Part shown: positions 21,655 through 34,701 of the stretch, in pieces | How the letters are laid out: every line of letters begins with the position of its first letter | Position numbering within the stretch: position 1 is the first letter of the stretch | The notes under the pieces: generated by a model | Database searches by the model: none | Seen by the model: only the letters and a program-made list of their open reading frames with translations | Told to the model about the DNA's origin: nothing | Translations under genes and position numbers: made by a program | DNA from: Limnephilus marmoratus | Lineage: Eukaryota; Arthropoda; Insecta; Trichoptera; Limnephilidae | Direction of reading: 5' to 3' | Length of the DNA: 64,000 nucleotides | Assembly: GCA_917880885.1 (NCBI GenBank) | Contig: OU862927.1 | Location: 40,575,571-40,639,570 of the forward strand

Positions 21655-22002
21655 AATAAATTGGTAGAAAATTTAAGCATCCTTCAACTCGATAGTCCAC
21701 TCTGCCAATGCGGTGTGGAGGAGGAGACTCTTAACCATGTCTTCTTCAATTGTAAAAATCATTCTTCCTTCAAAGCATATATCGTTTGCTTATTACCCAC
21801 CATTCTCCCCTCAGTATTCCATATTTGCTGTCTCTCAACAATTTTGGTGTTTTTTCAGTACTATATAAGTTCACAGACTTCAATATTTGATTTTGTCCTG
21901 TTCCCATAGATTCTCTTCAAAATTATAACTATCTTTCTTAACTTTATCGGCACAAAAAACTCTCTTTAGGGTGAATTGCCTATTTAAAAAAAAAAACATA
22001 AC
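21655..22002 (+). pseudogene. 5'-truncated LINE, ORF2 C-terminal zinc knuckle and poly(A)
   Basis: The frame 21661-21909 encodes SPLCQCGVEEETLNHVFFNC, the CxCG..H..C knuckle found at the C-terminus of R1/Jockey-type ORF2 proteins. After the stop there is a short 3' UTR and an A-run at about 21,991-22,001. Everything upstream is missing, the usual result of incomplete target-primed reverse transcription. Confidence 0.75.
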
Positions 22003-22009
22003 TCCAATG

Positions 22010-22540
22010 TGGTAATGAGATTTGGGCCCACGGGGACCCACTGCCGGGCCTCCCGCTCCTCAGTCTTCGAGGTCCACTCGCCTCTCAAGGTTCCCGCGCC
22101 ACAGCTGGCTACAATCTCCACCAAGTCACTGCCGTTTATCTCTAATATAATTTAAGTACTTGCATACTGCTTACTAACCCCGTATGCATGGACATTGGAG
22201 GGTCTAGAGTCGTTCAAATAAATGTAGCTTCGTTAAAAAAAAAAGTAGAGTTCTTAACGTGTGCGGTGAAGGAGGAAACCATGTTTCTTTATAACGCCGT
22301 TGGGAAAGTGGTGGGGTCCCCTCCAATGCCGTTTATCTCCACCACCACGGGTGTCGAGCAACGACCTGGAGGAGTTTGTTATTTAACATCTTCACCAACC
22401 ATAATCCGAACACCGAATCATGAAAAAAAAATGCATATAAATTTAATACCTAAAGTTTAAGTTTAGACTTACGGAATTCAATATTTCATTTGTGTGAAAG
22501 CACTATGAAACCATTCAACATGATTTTACTTCAATTTATT
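22010..22540. other. Unassigned, moderately GC-rich block
   Basis: It contains two short direct repeats of TGCCGTTTATCTC (about 22,130 and 22,328). The frame at 22188-22460 has no recognisable motif. Probably repeat-derived. Confidence 0.3.
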
Positions 22541-22544
22541 GTCT

Positions 22545-23258
22545 TGTAGCGGTAAGAACCGCTAACACACTATAATGCTCAATGGATTCGACCAGTGTGG
22601 TTGGCAGCATTACAAGCCATCTGTATTCCGAGGTTGGTGCCCATGCTTCGCAAAGTTCGAGAGCGCCGCGGGCACAGTAGTACTTCAGTTTGATTCCAGG
22701 CGACTTGTGAGACGGCCGACGGCATGTGGATCCTGACAGAAACTCGACGGGCAGAAGATCTCACAGATTCACAGACCTCATGGGAATTATCAATCACGTA
22801 TCGTTATTATATTTTCATTGGTTTTCTCATACATAATTTAACAGACTATTTGTCGTTTAATAGTTCTAGGGCAATTTTAATAAACGACTGGCGCCTTCCA
22901 TCTTTCAATCTTAGAAGCAACTTATGATACAATATGCACTGTTTTCTTGGAGCAGTCACCATACCCTGAGTATAATCATTTAATTTATTTAGAGTCTCTT
23001 TTGTTGATCAAACCTTGTATTTATGATTAAATATTATATTCCCTTTATAGCCTTTAATTTCATTTAGTATTGATTACCATATTCACATGTCTTACCTACC
23101 CTGAGCTTAGCATTACCTTACTACAAGATTTAACTTTCATAACCTCAATATTCCATTCTGACAGTTAAGATGTCGATTCACACATTTAAATACCACGAGG
23201 TTAACCAAATACGATTATTACGTTATATTTTGGCACCAACGTGACGTATAACGTTTCA
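22545..23258 (+). repeat. 5' LTR
   Basis: 714 bp, TG...CA, nearly identical to 27753-28466. It opens with the inverted pair GCGGTAAGAACCGC, which can form a small hairpin at the element's end. Confidence 0.93.
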
Positions 23259-26200
23259 GTGGCGACCCAACGTGCTTTGAACTATTTTATCATATTTTGT
23301 TTCGTTTAAAATATATTATCTAGTGGGTATACATTTTTTTGACGGTGGAATTCTGTGAGGTCATCTGCGTTTCTAGATGGATTTACATGTAAGTCTTTTT
23401 GAACATTTAATGTTAATTTATTATTGCATATTGTCTTTGTCAGCCTGGATCAAACTCATTATTTTATTCAATTCCCTTTGAAACTTTTATTGTAGCCGTG
23501 AATAATTAATTAATGCTCAAATATTGTTCGCTTCTCGCAGATTAATTATGACAAACTTTGTAACCACTATTTGACTATTTGAATCTTAATTGTTCGTTGA
23601 ATTTGAACGATCTATTTGATCATATTCCTTGTTGTGTTCAATATATAAAATACAAAAATCGTCTAATTATTTTTTCCGATTTTTTTTCAGAAAATGTAGG
23701 TACTTTTAGCCTCAGTTTGTCACAATGTAGCATTCATGGCTTCAGGAATCACATGGCGTTAATCTGGGATTATAGGTTATTATGCCGAGTACAATTTAAA
23801 TTGGACCACATTAATAATTAAATTATGTAAGTTAATAATTATTTAAAAATTCTTTCTTGTGTTTTAAATCGGTTTCAGATTGAAATTTTGTTTCAGATTG
23901 TTAAGCGTCATTTTCGAATTATTGATGTTCTTTAAAATTATTAGGAAAATCCTTACAACTAAATTTTATTTTTCATTTATGAATAGGGACCTTGGTGATT
24001 CTGCGCCCCATACACTTTTACTGGAAATTATCTGAGCTTCTTCATTATTTCTTAAAGATTATCGTATTTTTGAACATTTACATCCTGGTGATTTAGGGTA
24101 TTGACAAAAAAAAATTTTTTTCATGCGACCCAAGTGAATTTTTGTCACGAACAAGGCTATCTTTGTCAGCCGTTTGTTGTTTTTCTTCCTTTAACCATGT
24201 TTCAAATATTTTATTTCTTTAAATAACTTTTCATAAATATGTTTTCAGTATGGCCAGCATTTTTCTAATGATAAGCGGTGGAAATCATTTTAGACGTCAG
24301 ATTTCTTCACGCAGATCTGCGGAGGTATTGCTGGGACCAGTTCTTCGCAACAAGCGGGTTTAATTTTTTTTCATTTATTTTATTACTAGTGGATATAATT
24401 GTATTGACAGATTTTGACTTTTGGGAAGTTTTTAAATCATTAATTCTGTTATTATCTTCTTTTGGTAATTTTTTTAAATTATTAGATCCGTTTTGCAGTT
24501 GATGGTTTTTCAAATTTGTTGAGCTGACATGAAGATCGATGTTTTAGCTCATTCCTTTTGACAAATCTATCGTTTAGTTAATGGGGATTTAAAATCTTTT
24601 TGGTTTAATTATCGATTTAAATCTAATTTTATTGGGGGTTGATAAACTTTACCGATGTCCTGATTTCAGAATAATCTGTACAGTATTCTGTTGCATCATG
24701 ATATATTAAACTTTATCAGGGTAGATTCGTTCATTTTGTTAGCATCGGAGGACATTTTGGATATGTGTCTCGATTGAAAATTGCTGGTTTTAATCGGGAC
24801 TTACAGATCACAATGATTACTTTGATCTCTCAAATATTTAGTTTTATTGTTCTGTTGGATTTAAATTATTGGGTCATTTTCTTAAATTTTTTTTAACTTC
24901 AGATCTTTTGCACATTTAATTTTGTTCTCAGGTTTTCTTCTAAAAATGGGCATACGTATTGATTTCATCGGGATTTTTCATATGTACGTTTCAGGAGTTT
25001 AATTTACGGTTCATTCTGGGATTGTTATTACATCCTTTTAGGGTTTTACATGTGATAACATATTGTTAGTTCGTGCTGTGTTTTTTCTCTTAGTACTGAT
25101 TTTACAAAAATTTATTTTTATTTTTTTACTGGAATTTTTTTCTCATAGTGACATCTGTGGTCAGTTAGTAGTACTTTCTAGCATTGAGTTGTGAGGCCTC
25201 GCTTATCAAAAGCATAGTTATATTCAGGTTACATAGTTTGACGATAGATGTCAGTAGTGGCATCACTGAATTAATATAATTATAAATCGAACAATTTTTG
25301 TCATGATTTACTGCGATACTTAAATTGGTTTTTGCGTGATATCAGATAAAATTTGAGCGCACATCAAATTACACTTCCAGAAGTACCATGTCTCTTTTGA
25401 GGGATTATTTTATTGATTTATTAATTGTTATTAAATATTTTATTTGATAAATACAGCGTTGGTTTGTTCCATCACAAATAAATGCTCATATTTTTCAATT
25501 GTGTTCGTGTACGTTTTGTCTGTCTGTAATTTGTCTTGTGTTCGTAATACATAGTCAGGTTGTTTTCTCGGGGTGGTGTAGTAAGTACCTGCATAAAACA
25601 GGTCATTCTTGCGGTGGTACCATATAACTGGTGTCGCAGTTTAATATTCTGATCAGGTATTACCTCGTCAGGTTTTCGCGGAAAATGCGAACGTTTAGCA
25701 CATGAATATACACATGGGGCGTGGCTACGCTTATTTTATTGATCAATATTTGGAAGTTGGTTTCATATCATCTCTTCGGAGGATTTTTAAATGATGTGTA
25801 AACAGACTCTTGGTTATTGTTGATTTTGATGATAAGATTTTCATATTTTATCTGGTTCTGGTTAGTTCTGGATAATGGGAACAATTCATTTCCCATCTCC
25901 TCGGAGGTTTTAGCGGAATGACAGTTTGGCATAGGGCCGTAGGTGGTGTTTTAACACAAAACACATGTGGTACATCGTAATATGGTGTATTAATATTACA
26001 TTAAATGGTGATAAATTTCACTGCAATTCTATCTCTTTGAGGATTTACACGAGATTATGTGTACGTATTTAGTATTTATGTCTTGTGGTTGTTTAGGTTT
26101 AACAGATATATTTTTATGCGTGTTAATTAATTGTTCAGGAAAATATTTCGGAAGATAGTATAATTTTTTTCTACAAATTTATCTTTCACATTATAAACGG

Positions 26201-27752
26201 GGTCATTTTACAATGAAGATATTTTTACATTATTTTTTATAAGAATTTTAAATAGTAATAAAAGATATTTCTTTTGTTTTAAAATAACAATTAACTTTCA
26301 TTAATTTTCTACGTTGAGTGTTATGTGTTCACTTTGTTCCTGATCTCTGTTTCAGTTTGATTTTATGAGTTCATATTTGATTATTAATGTTGATCTTTTT
26401 ACTGCACTTCGACCATGATTATTTTTTTTTACATTTGGAATTAGAGAGACAAAATTTTTTTTTTTAAGTCTGAAGTTAGACATTGTTAAATATTTAATAA
26501 ATTTGGAATTATTTTCTGGGCGAATTCAGCGACATCTATGTTCTCAAATTATAATCAACACTATATTCTTGGGAAATGATTTAATATTTATTGATATAAA
26601 TTTTACTTGCTGTTTTTGTGAAGTCTAATTGAATATAATCATAATGGCATTTTTCATTTTTGATTTTGATCGATTAATTTTTATAATTTGAATATTGCGT
26701 TGTGCTTCTGTGGTGATTAACAATAGAATATACATAGAATTGAATGATGTATTCTATATAATTATTTCAAGGTTATTTTCAATATGGTCAGGGTGACTTT
26801 TTGCCTTTTAGGATCTCAGTCGATGAAGTTTTTTGGTACTTTGGCACTGTTTTAATGTAATATAATATTTTAAAGTTTCATCTTTAATTAGATTTTGTTT
26901 TGAGAAAACCAATTGTAGGCAGGTTCAGTTTTAGGGAACGACAAGAAACTGGATTATTTGGGTCTCACAATCTGGACTACATCTTCAACTATTCGAACTA
27001 CTTCACATCGGAAGTTCATCATCTTACTCGGATGGCGCATTTCATTGCAGTTTTCTGATCTCCACTCTATATGGAACTTCTTGCACTTTCTGTCACTCAA
27101 GGATTTTCTTCAGCTTTCACAAGATGCAGTCTTGACCATCATACATCTTCATTCATATTGGGCGGCAGAGCTAGCAGCGCGGGAAAATTTTCATCACCTA
27201 CACAGAACCTCACTTAATGACTTTCTTCTGCTCCAGTTTGGATTATTCTTCATAAACGCAAATGAAGATCCAATTAGTGCGGCGAAGTACGCAGACGGAG
27301 GAATGGTCTGATTTCGGCGTTTTTTTTTTCATCTCTACCTTGGGCCATCTTGGGTCATCAGTTTTGAAAGAAATTAATATCAGAAGACGCTGAATTTGAG
27401 ATTTCGGACCAAATGTTTCATCTCTACCTTGGGCCATCTTGGGTCATCAGTTATTGAATGCATCAGAATTGGAGAGAAGCTGCATAGATTGATGCGTCTT
27501 TCTGTTCATCGCATTATGTCATAGCTTCAGTATTACAGTACGGTGGTCACCGCTTCCTCCATGAAGTACATTATATGGATTGGGAGTACTTCTATCACCA
27601 GGATCCTTCCGGCTAACAATCATTATATTTTGGCGTCTTCCAAGACTAACATTTACGACCAAGGCTCACATAGTATGCAGTTCTCTTCAGGAAGTGACAC
27701 ATGGACCTCATGATTTCCAGGAGGAAATATTTTCTCTTTGGTGGAGGGGTAA
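23259..27752 (+). other. Non-coding interior of the LTR element
   Basis: T-rich, about 4.5 kb, with no frame longer than about 117 codons and none with a retroelement motif. Near the 3' end a roughly 90-bp unit is duplicated (CATCTCTACCTTGGGCCATC at 27330 and 27419). The last 800 bp are less AT-rich than the rest. Confidence 0.7.
23260..23277 (+). other. Candidate primer-binding site
   Basis: TGGCGACCCAACGTGC starts two bases after the LTR. TGG is the complement of a tRNA CCA end. I cannot name the tRNA. Confidence 0.55.
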
Positions 27753-28466
27753 TGTAGCGGTAAGAACCGCTAAGACACTATAATGCTCAATGGATTCGAC
27801 CAGTGTGGTTGGCAGCATTACAAGCCATCTGTATTCCGAGGTTGGTGCCCATGCTTCGCAAAGTTCGAGAGCGCCGCGGGCACAGTAGTACTTCAGTTTG
27901 ATTCCAGGCGACTTGTGAGACGGCCGACGGCATGTGGATCCTGACAGAAACTCGACGGGCAGAAGATCTCACAGATTCACAGACCTCATGGGAATTATCA
28001 ATCACGTATCGTTATTATATTTTCATTGGTTTTCTCATACATAATTTAACAGACTATTTGTCGTTTAATAGTTCTAGGGCAATTTTAATAAACGACTGGC
28101 GCCTTCCATCTTTCAATCTTAGAAGCAACTTATGATACAATATGCACTGTTTTCTTGGAGCAGTCACCATACCCTGAGTATAATCATTTAATTTATTTAG
28201 AGTCTCTTTTGTTGATCAAACCTTGTATTTATGATTAAATATTATATTCCCTTTATAGCCTTTAATTTCATTTAGTATTGATTACCATATTCACATGTCT
28301 TACCTACCCTGAGCTTAGCATTACCTTACTACAAGATTTAACTTTCATAACCTCAATATTCCATTCTGACAGTTAAGATGTCGATTCACACATTTAAATA
28401 CCACGAGGTTAACCAAATACGATTATTACGTTATATTTTGGCACCAACGTGACGTATAACGTTTCA
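27753..28466 (+). repeat. 3' LTR
   Basis: 714 bp, the partner of 22545-23258. It is followed directly by the target duplication GTCT. The polypurine tract GGTGGAGGGG ends three bases before it. Confidence 0.93.
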
Positions 28467-28659
28467 GTCTTTATACAAATTTCAAAATATTCCCAAACAG
28501 GTGATTTTTTTATGAAATGGTGCCATTGCGTTAAGCTTTTCGTGAACAAACAGAAGTGTTACACATGTAAGTAACACAATTTGATGTAAAAATCAACAAA
28601 TAATGCGTATTGTTACACGACCTACTCGCAAATGAAACAAATACGTAGTTACCATACGC

Positions 28660-28785
28660 ATTTCAATGATGCAGGTCGGAATGTACCAAGTGTCGCCGAA
28701 TATTCGGCGCTTCGGCTGAGAGCCTAGCCGAATATTCGGTATTCGTTATTCGACAAAATCACTATTAGTAACATCTCTAATATAC
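28660..28785 (+). repeat. hAT-like terminal fragment with CCGAATATTCGG palindromes
   Basis: Two GCCGAATATTCGG palindromes separated by a CTTCGGCTGAG link are followed by GACAAAATCACTATTAGTAA and CATCTCTA. Reversed, that reads TAGAGATGTTACTAATAGTG, a hAT-type end. The other end was not found. Confidence 0.35.
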
Positions 28786-29295
28786 GCTACTGACGCTTAC
28801 ACTACTGTCTATGCAATAAAGGCACACTGACTCAACCAACTAACTCTTTCACTGGTCTGTCGCTCTACTTTATATGTCGCTCTGCTCCCTCAATGTTATC
28901 AAAAAAATCCAAATAAAAGGAATAAATAAACAAAAACAAATTTTCAGTAATGAGTTTAATATACAACATAATGATTTAATACAAATTATAAATATCAATG
29001 AACTCTAAAAGTGTGACAAGTCAATGAAAAAAGTATGTCAAATATCTGAAGGCTTTGTGCTCTCTTATAGTCAAATGCTTTGTGAAATGGCGGTGATTTT
29101 TGATTAATTTATTGTTGTAAGTAAAAAAAAACCTATTTTTATTGCTGCAATTGGGCAGACAAAAATGCATTCTGTTGAAATACGATAATAATTTATATTT
29201 CTAGTAGAGGACCTCTGAATCTCCAACCTTTATTTCGTGTTTTCTTGTGAATCTTAGATTTCTATAACGATAGCCAAAAATGTCAATATTTTTAT

Positions 29296-29880
29296 TAAAG
29301 CCTAACTCCTTCGGTTTTCAGAACAACTTATATAGGTCTCATGGAAATAGTTGTCTCCCTTACTATCATGGTTAGACATATGATCAAAAGGGGTTAGAAA
29401 GAGAAAAAAACTGTGCTTTATAAAAAGAACTTCAAAATAATTACTTTATTCTAAAAGGACTCCAAAATAATTAAAATGTACACCTTTTTGAAACCAAAGT
29501 TTCTGAACGCAATTTGAAAAAAAAAATTATGAAGCTTTGGGATTTTTTTATTAATTATTTTTACATGAAACGACAAAAAAGTGAGTTGACGATAACGTTT
29601 ACAATACATTTGCCTAATAAAATATGTTTTTATTTTTTTTCATTACCAGTAGTAAAAAGTGACCCCTTTTTAAAACTTTCTTTTATGTTTACATTAAAAA
29701 AATTTGAAAAATTACATGTTTATTTCGAATTATAAACTTTGAATGCATATTTCGTCACCTTTCAAAAACAGTTTTTAGTTTTCAGATATGTTCTGAAATA
29801 TTCCATTTTTTGGATTTTATTGCAAAGTGAAAATATTTAGACCTTTTTTCAACAAAATAGGGCTGGGACCGGAGGGTTTA
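29296..29880 (+). mobile_element. MITE family P, copy 3
   Basis: It follows the copy at 8085 along its length (CCCTTACTATCATGGTTAGA, ACATGAAACGACAAAAAA, CACCTTTCAAAAACAGTTTT) and ends GGGACCGGAGGG|TTTAA. No coding potential. Confidence 0.7.
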
Positions 29881-29889
29881 AGTCACCAA

Positions 29890-31395
29890 GAAACTTCTGT
29901 TTACATTTGTTAAAATGAAATATATTTTATGCTTGACTTAATATGATTTAAACATGACGGCATTTAATAATTTTCACTGCTTTCCTATTAACCCGTCCGC
30001 TTGTTTAGGAATAAATACATCCCAAAACACATAATCGCGTTATACTTTCATAAGACCAAAAATGTCCCGAGTGACCTTACATTTTTAAAAAGCTATATAT
30101 CTCTCTTCCTCTCATGCAAACATTTGTATTTTTCTTTTGACCAGAAAGAGAACGGAATAATGCTTTTTATTGTCTTTTAAATATGAAAGCTATCTTGCAT
30201 AGATATTTTACAATCTCGATCCAAAGTGACGGTTTCAGAATTTTTGCGCGAAACTGAGGCTTCCGGATTGTGAGGTGCGAATATATTGAACCAAGCAGAC
30301 GGGTTAAATACATAAATAGGCGTGTAGTGCTGGATAGAAGAGCAGTGAAAGGGTTAAACCAATATTGTATTATATATTATAATGCTTGCCAATTTCAGAT
30401 GAAAGATTGGCTAAAGTATCTATTGGCGTTAGAGGTTCATCTACTAGATTTTAATTCACATTTAGTGTTCAAGATTGTAATAATAAGGATTAAAAATGAT
30501 GAGAATAAATGATATTTAAAACATGTTTATTTACAAAAAAAATGCTACAAAATAAAACTTGATTGTTCAACGATCTATTAATAAATGTTTTAAAGTTTTA
30601 ATTGCATTGTTTAAATAATAAACAATAATAATAATTGTAAAGTTATGTACGCTATTTAAAAAAAAAAAAAATTGGTACAGTAAAAATCCGATACATGATT
30701 TCTAAAAGTTTAAAATCATATTTAAAACTATAACATATTTTATATAACTACATATTATTAATTATTAATTCCTCGGAAGGATGGTTTTCTAAAATTTTAT
30801 ATTTTACACACACGTTACTTCTCTAACACATTTACATTTATAATGATATGAAAAGGTTAAAAAAAATGCATTCAACTGAATTCTGTTTTACAATAACTTT
30901 TGTATGGAACTCATTTTATTAATAATATTATAACAATGTACATTGCCTTGATTTTATTGTTAAAACATATATATATAAACTAAATGATTTATACAAAAAT
31001 CATTCATCGATCGGTGGAATGCAAAAAGCCAAAAAATACAATATTTATTAATAAATATTAACAAAAAAAACTAGATTTTTCACTAATGAATTTAGGTACT
31101 TATATCAAAATTAATAAGAAAATAAAAGCGTTGCAGTAGAACATAACATGTGTTGAATTTTATTGGTAGTAACCACTGGCTGACTTGGTCTTTCCAACTG
31201 ATGGTTCAGAAAATCGGCATATGGCTTAATCTTTAATCATTAACTTGATAATATTTTAATTATGTACTCCTACTTCCATCACAGGAGGGGGAAATGTTGC
31301 TTGTGCATTGATGGAGGGCTTAGCTAGTAGAAGGTCAAATAGTGGGAACCTAATGCTGTGGACCACTCGGCTACTTGTTGCTCCGCTTTGCAATC
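29890..31395. other. AT-rich sequence, nothing assigned
   Basis: No gene-like GC-rich exon. A frame at 30270-30512 follows a TTTCAG but has no family motif. Simple T/A-rich stretches throughout. Confidence 0.4.
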
Positions 31396-31398
31396 ACT

Positions 31399-31835
31399 AT
31401 AATTTGGGAAGCGGGTATGGGTATCGCCGCCCCGGAAACCATCTACTGGATAACTAACACCTTTGCCATAAGTCACCCCAAGTGGTTCGCTACATTTGTT
31501 GACTTAATGCCCGGGTTCATGATGTGAGGTATGTCCAGGTCTTGGCGGCCGATGCGCCTGCCCACCTGTCGTGTGGTGGGCATGATTGAGAGAGATTGGT
31601 TGAGGGAGGCCTTTTATCCTCTCCAGCCGAAATCTTTCGACCAATCGCCATGCACCGCGGTCGGAGGGATGGATTCATACGTCCGTCACTCCTGGAAACA
31701 CTCACTCCCAGATTTCTACCCACCCTTCATACTTATTGCCTTCCCAGAACTTCCTCTCCTTCCTTTCTTTAAAAAAAACTCTCCACACAGTATCCCCGAA
31801 GAGAAATTGTTTTCCTCGGGGCCTCCTTAAAAACT
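31399..31835 (+). mobile_element. SINE family B, full length
   Basis: It starts AATTTGGGAAGCGGGTATGG and runs through CACCCCAAGTGGTTCGCTAC, the CTTCCCAGAACTTCCTCTCC block and CTCCACACAGTATCCCC to a short A-rich end. About 430 bp. There is no protein frame common to the copies. Confidence 0.8.
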
Positions 31836-31839
31836 TTAA

Positions 31840-33350
31840 TAATGCTTCCGTTCTGAACCTGAAAGCGAAGTTACGATGGAACTCTGAAGAAAAACAAGTC
31901 TAGATTTAATATGGTCGTAAAACACATTTAGTAGGCTTGATTTCTATAATCAAATCGTTAAAAAAACATGCAATCAACTTTTAACTAACGTAAACCGTCA
32001 ATCTAATTACAAGTACTAACAGTTGTTAATGTGTGTTACCGTTCCGTTATTGCTAAAAGTGAAATATTCTTCTATGTAGGTACTATACAACTCATTCTTA
32101 GCGTTACTCAGTCAACCTTTATTACTTTCTATGTATGAATGTTATGTTTATATAATAAATAGGCAGTTTTATGAAAAATATGCAATTAAATTATTTCTAG
32201 TATGGAAATTTTAAATGGAACACAAATGTTATAATGTTATTAGCACAGAGCAAGAAATATATAGAATAGTAATTTTTACTGATTGTGTTACAATACACTC
32301 CACCAAGTCTTATTATAAAAACCAGAAGCGTGATTTTGTATCTTTTGCATGTTAAATCGGCCATATACTAAACATTTTGACAACAATTCTCAGCGGTTAA
32401 GCCAGAGATGACAGTGCGTTTTGTCATGTAATCCTCATTAAGAGATGTCAAAAATTTGCAAATCAACTATCATGGTGTACAAATATCAAAATAATAAGAC
32501 AAACGAATAGTCATTTATGAACGCCTTGCTTGTATGTAAGTAGTTTTAATCAAGAAAGTGTACTACAATGTGCGTGACAAGTCATAGAAAATCACAGAAA
32601 TTTGACAGCCCATAGATAATTCACGACGGGAGACCTTCCGTTGTCTGACGAATTTTGCCCTTTTGTCTAATTAATGCTAAATCAACGCAAAAGACAACAC
32701 AAAGGTTACAAAATCACCCTGATCATTTGCATCTCAGTTGGAAGGAAGAGAGAGAGAAATACAATTGAAAGTACCAGACTATTATTGTAGGTCTGAATGG
32801 ACTACTAAGGATATCGAACAAATGCCACTCTTTATTTTCCTTGCTCTGTGGTTATTATTACAAATATATACTCTTTGAAATACGATAACAGTGGTTAATA
32901 TTTGAACAGCGGGAAAACAGTTGGAACACTTTAAGGTTAAAATATCTATGGTTAAATTCTACAGGAAAAGAGGAATAATCTATGGTTTGGTGATCTGCCA
33001 AAATCTAGCGACAGGATTTTGTTAGCAATATCTTACAGGATTATTATTGTGATAGTTTGGCGTGTGATTTTATTTATATTGCAAGTGTTATTTGAATTAA
33101 TTAAGGAACTTCAGTATTTAATGTAAAAATAGTCACCAATTCACTGTTAATGTAGTGAAAATACAATAAATGACAAACTATTAAAATGTTTCTAAAAAAA
33201 GAGGATCAGAGAAAATATAGCAATTTTTGTTTTATCTTGAGGTATAAAAAAAAGAGTAGAAAAACTCCTCATTATTTCATCATCTTGAAAACAAAAGGGC
33301 ACTTGTGCAAAAAAGATGTTTTAGAATTTTAAAATTAGCATTATTTTTTT
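31840..33350. other. AT-rich sequence, nothing assigned
   Basis: No gene or repeat shared with other parts of the window was recognised. Confidence 0.4.
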
Positions 33351-33356
33351 ATTATA

Positions 33357-33445
33357 CAGTAAAACTCTCTTATAACTTTTTCAAGGGATCAAATAACTTT
33401 AACTCTCTTATAACTTTTTCAAAAAAATATTTTTTTAAATGGGAA
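33357..33445 (+). repeat. Pogo-like terminal fragment with internal duplication
   Basis: TACAGTAAAACTCTCTTATA followed by ACTTTTTCAAGGGA resembles the terminus at 11270. CTCTCTTATAACTTTTTCAA is repeated about 40 bp on. No right end seen. Confidence 0.45.
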
Positions 33446-33579
33446 ACTGTATTTTGTAAAATTTCTTATCCAAATTGGGTAATTTTTTAATAAAATATTT
33501 TAAGCGCCTACAATAATAAGTTTTAAATGTGAAAATGTGTGAGTTCTGTATAATAATTGAGAAGGAGGATGAAAAAACA

Positions 33580-33838
33580 TTTTTTTTAACATTAACTCCG
33601 CACAGGAGGCACTGAGGAAAATGATCCCCTCACGGCCCATGTCATCTTTGGGGTTGCTGTGTGGAGGGTCTTTTTTAGGGAAAGGAAAGAGAGGAAGTTC
33701 TGGGAAATTCCAAATCCTGCTGGAGAGGTCAAATATTTCCCTCAATCCACGCCACGCAGTTGGTGGGCAGACGCATCTGCCGCCAAGACCTAAACAAAAC
33801 TCACCCCATGAACCCAAGCAACCCCGCTAACTTAAATG
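33580..33838 (-). mobile_element. SINE family B, 3' half
   Basis: Read on the minus strand: the GTGGGTTCATGGGGTGAG block, GGCGGCAGATGCG, a shortened middle, then the CTCC.CACAG hairpin tail and A-run (33,580-33,590 as T). Confidence 0.75.
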
Positions 33839-33839
33839 C

Positions 33840-34698
33840 GCACAAGCTGTTTTTGCTTCAATAAAAGCCTTTTTAGTATCTCCAATGCCTTCTTTATCTT
33901 CTGTGTAAATGTAACTTCTGTAGGTTTTACACAGAAGGACATACACGGAAATGTTTGAACACTAGTTACAATTGAATATTACGCATTTAATTTTTTTTTT
34001 AAAGCGGGTTATTCAAACTACAATTTTCATTACAAGTTGTTATTGCATCCAGCTCCTGAAAAGTGGTTATTATCAGTTAAAAATATACAATATATATGCA
34101 TACACATGTACAGCTGTTTATCATGATTTTATTCAATAAATTGTAGTTTAATTTTTTCAAGCACACGAGAAATAAAAAAATTCATAGAATGAAAAATTTC
34201 GAACCTCATTTTGCACAAGCGCCCTTTTGTTCTGATGGCTTGTAGCACTTGTGTTTATGTAAACAAATATGTATAATAACATTTTAATTAAAACTCAATT
34301 TGAGCAATGACTGTAGTACTAAATGTAGGAAATATTTGTTCCGTCATCCAACATTTAGATTTAACCTATTTAATTTATGGAGATCACTCGCCAAATTGAT
34401 TTTGAAGAATTTCATATTTAAAATCAATAATAAATAGTTATCAGTTTGTAGCTAACTAATACGACTAAAAGTATGGGTATTCACAGGCATAAGCAGTATC
34501 CGATACTCGTGTTGTGTATTCATGTCGCAAACAATTTGTTTCGCAGTCTGTACATATCGATATTGAAATCGCCATTAATCATTGTGGAATTCTCGCAAGA
34601 TCAAAACTAGAATGCTTTCATAACCTCACTTACAACCAAACAGTTGCTGTAGCTGTCATTTTTATATTCTGTCATTCTTTGTTGACTATTATATTCCT
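33840..34698. other. AT-rich sequence, nothing assigned
   Basis: No supported gene. A short frame at 34514-34714 carries no motif. Confidence 0.4.
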
Positions 34699-34701
34699 AG
34701 C

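Larger units (their letters stand above)
22545..28466. mobile_element. LTR retrotransposon lacking gag-pol (LARD-like), recent insertion
   Basis: Direct repeats 22545-23258 and 27753-28466, each 714 bp and starting TGTAGCGG and ending TTTCA, flank a 4,494-bp interior. I counted a single difference between them (C/G at the AACCGCTAA.ACAC site). The 4-bp duplication GTCT lies at 22541-22544 and 28467-28470. A primer-binding-like TGGCGACCC follows the left LTR and a purine tract GGTGGAGGGG precedes the right one. The interior has no open frame resembling gag, protease, reverse transcriptase or integrase, so copying would need another element's proteins. Strand is undetermined by coding but + by PBS/PPT order. 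A 4-bp duplication is compatible with Gypsy- or BEL-type integrases. Confidence 0.93.

Noticed and set aside
22579..22927. Frames inside the LTRs that are identical in both copies
   Set aside because: Their identity reflects recent LTR duplication, not protein conservation.
26958..27311. 117-codon frame inside the LTR element, considered as a gag remnant
   Set aside because: No zinc knuckle, protease or other motif, and its composition looks like translated non-coding sequence.
30270..30512. Frame after a TTTCAG, beginning MKDWLKYLLALEVHLLDFN
   Set aside because: No family motif, no donor or neighbouring exon, high AT. Not enough to call an exon.
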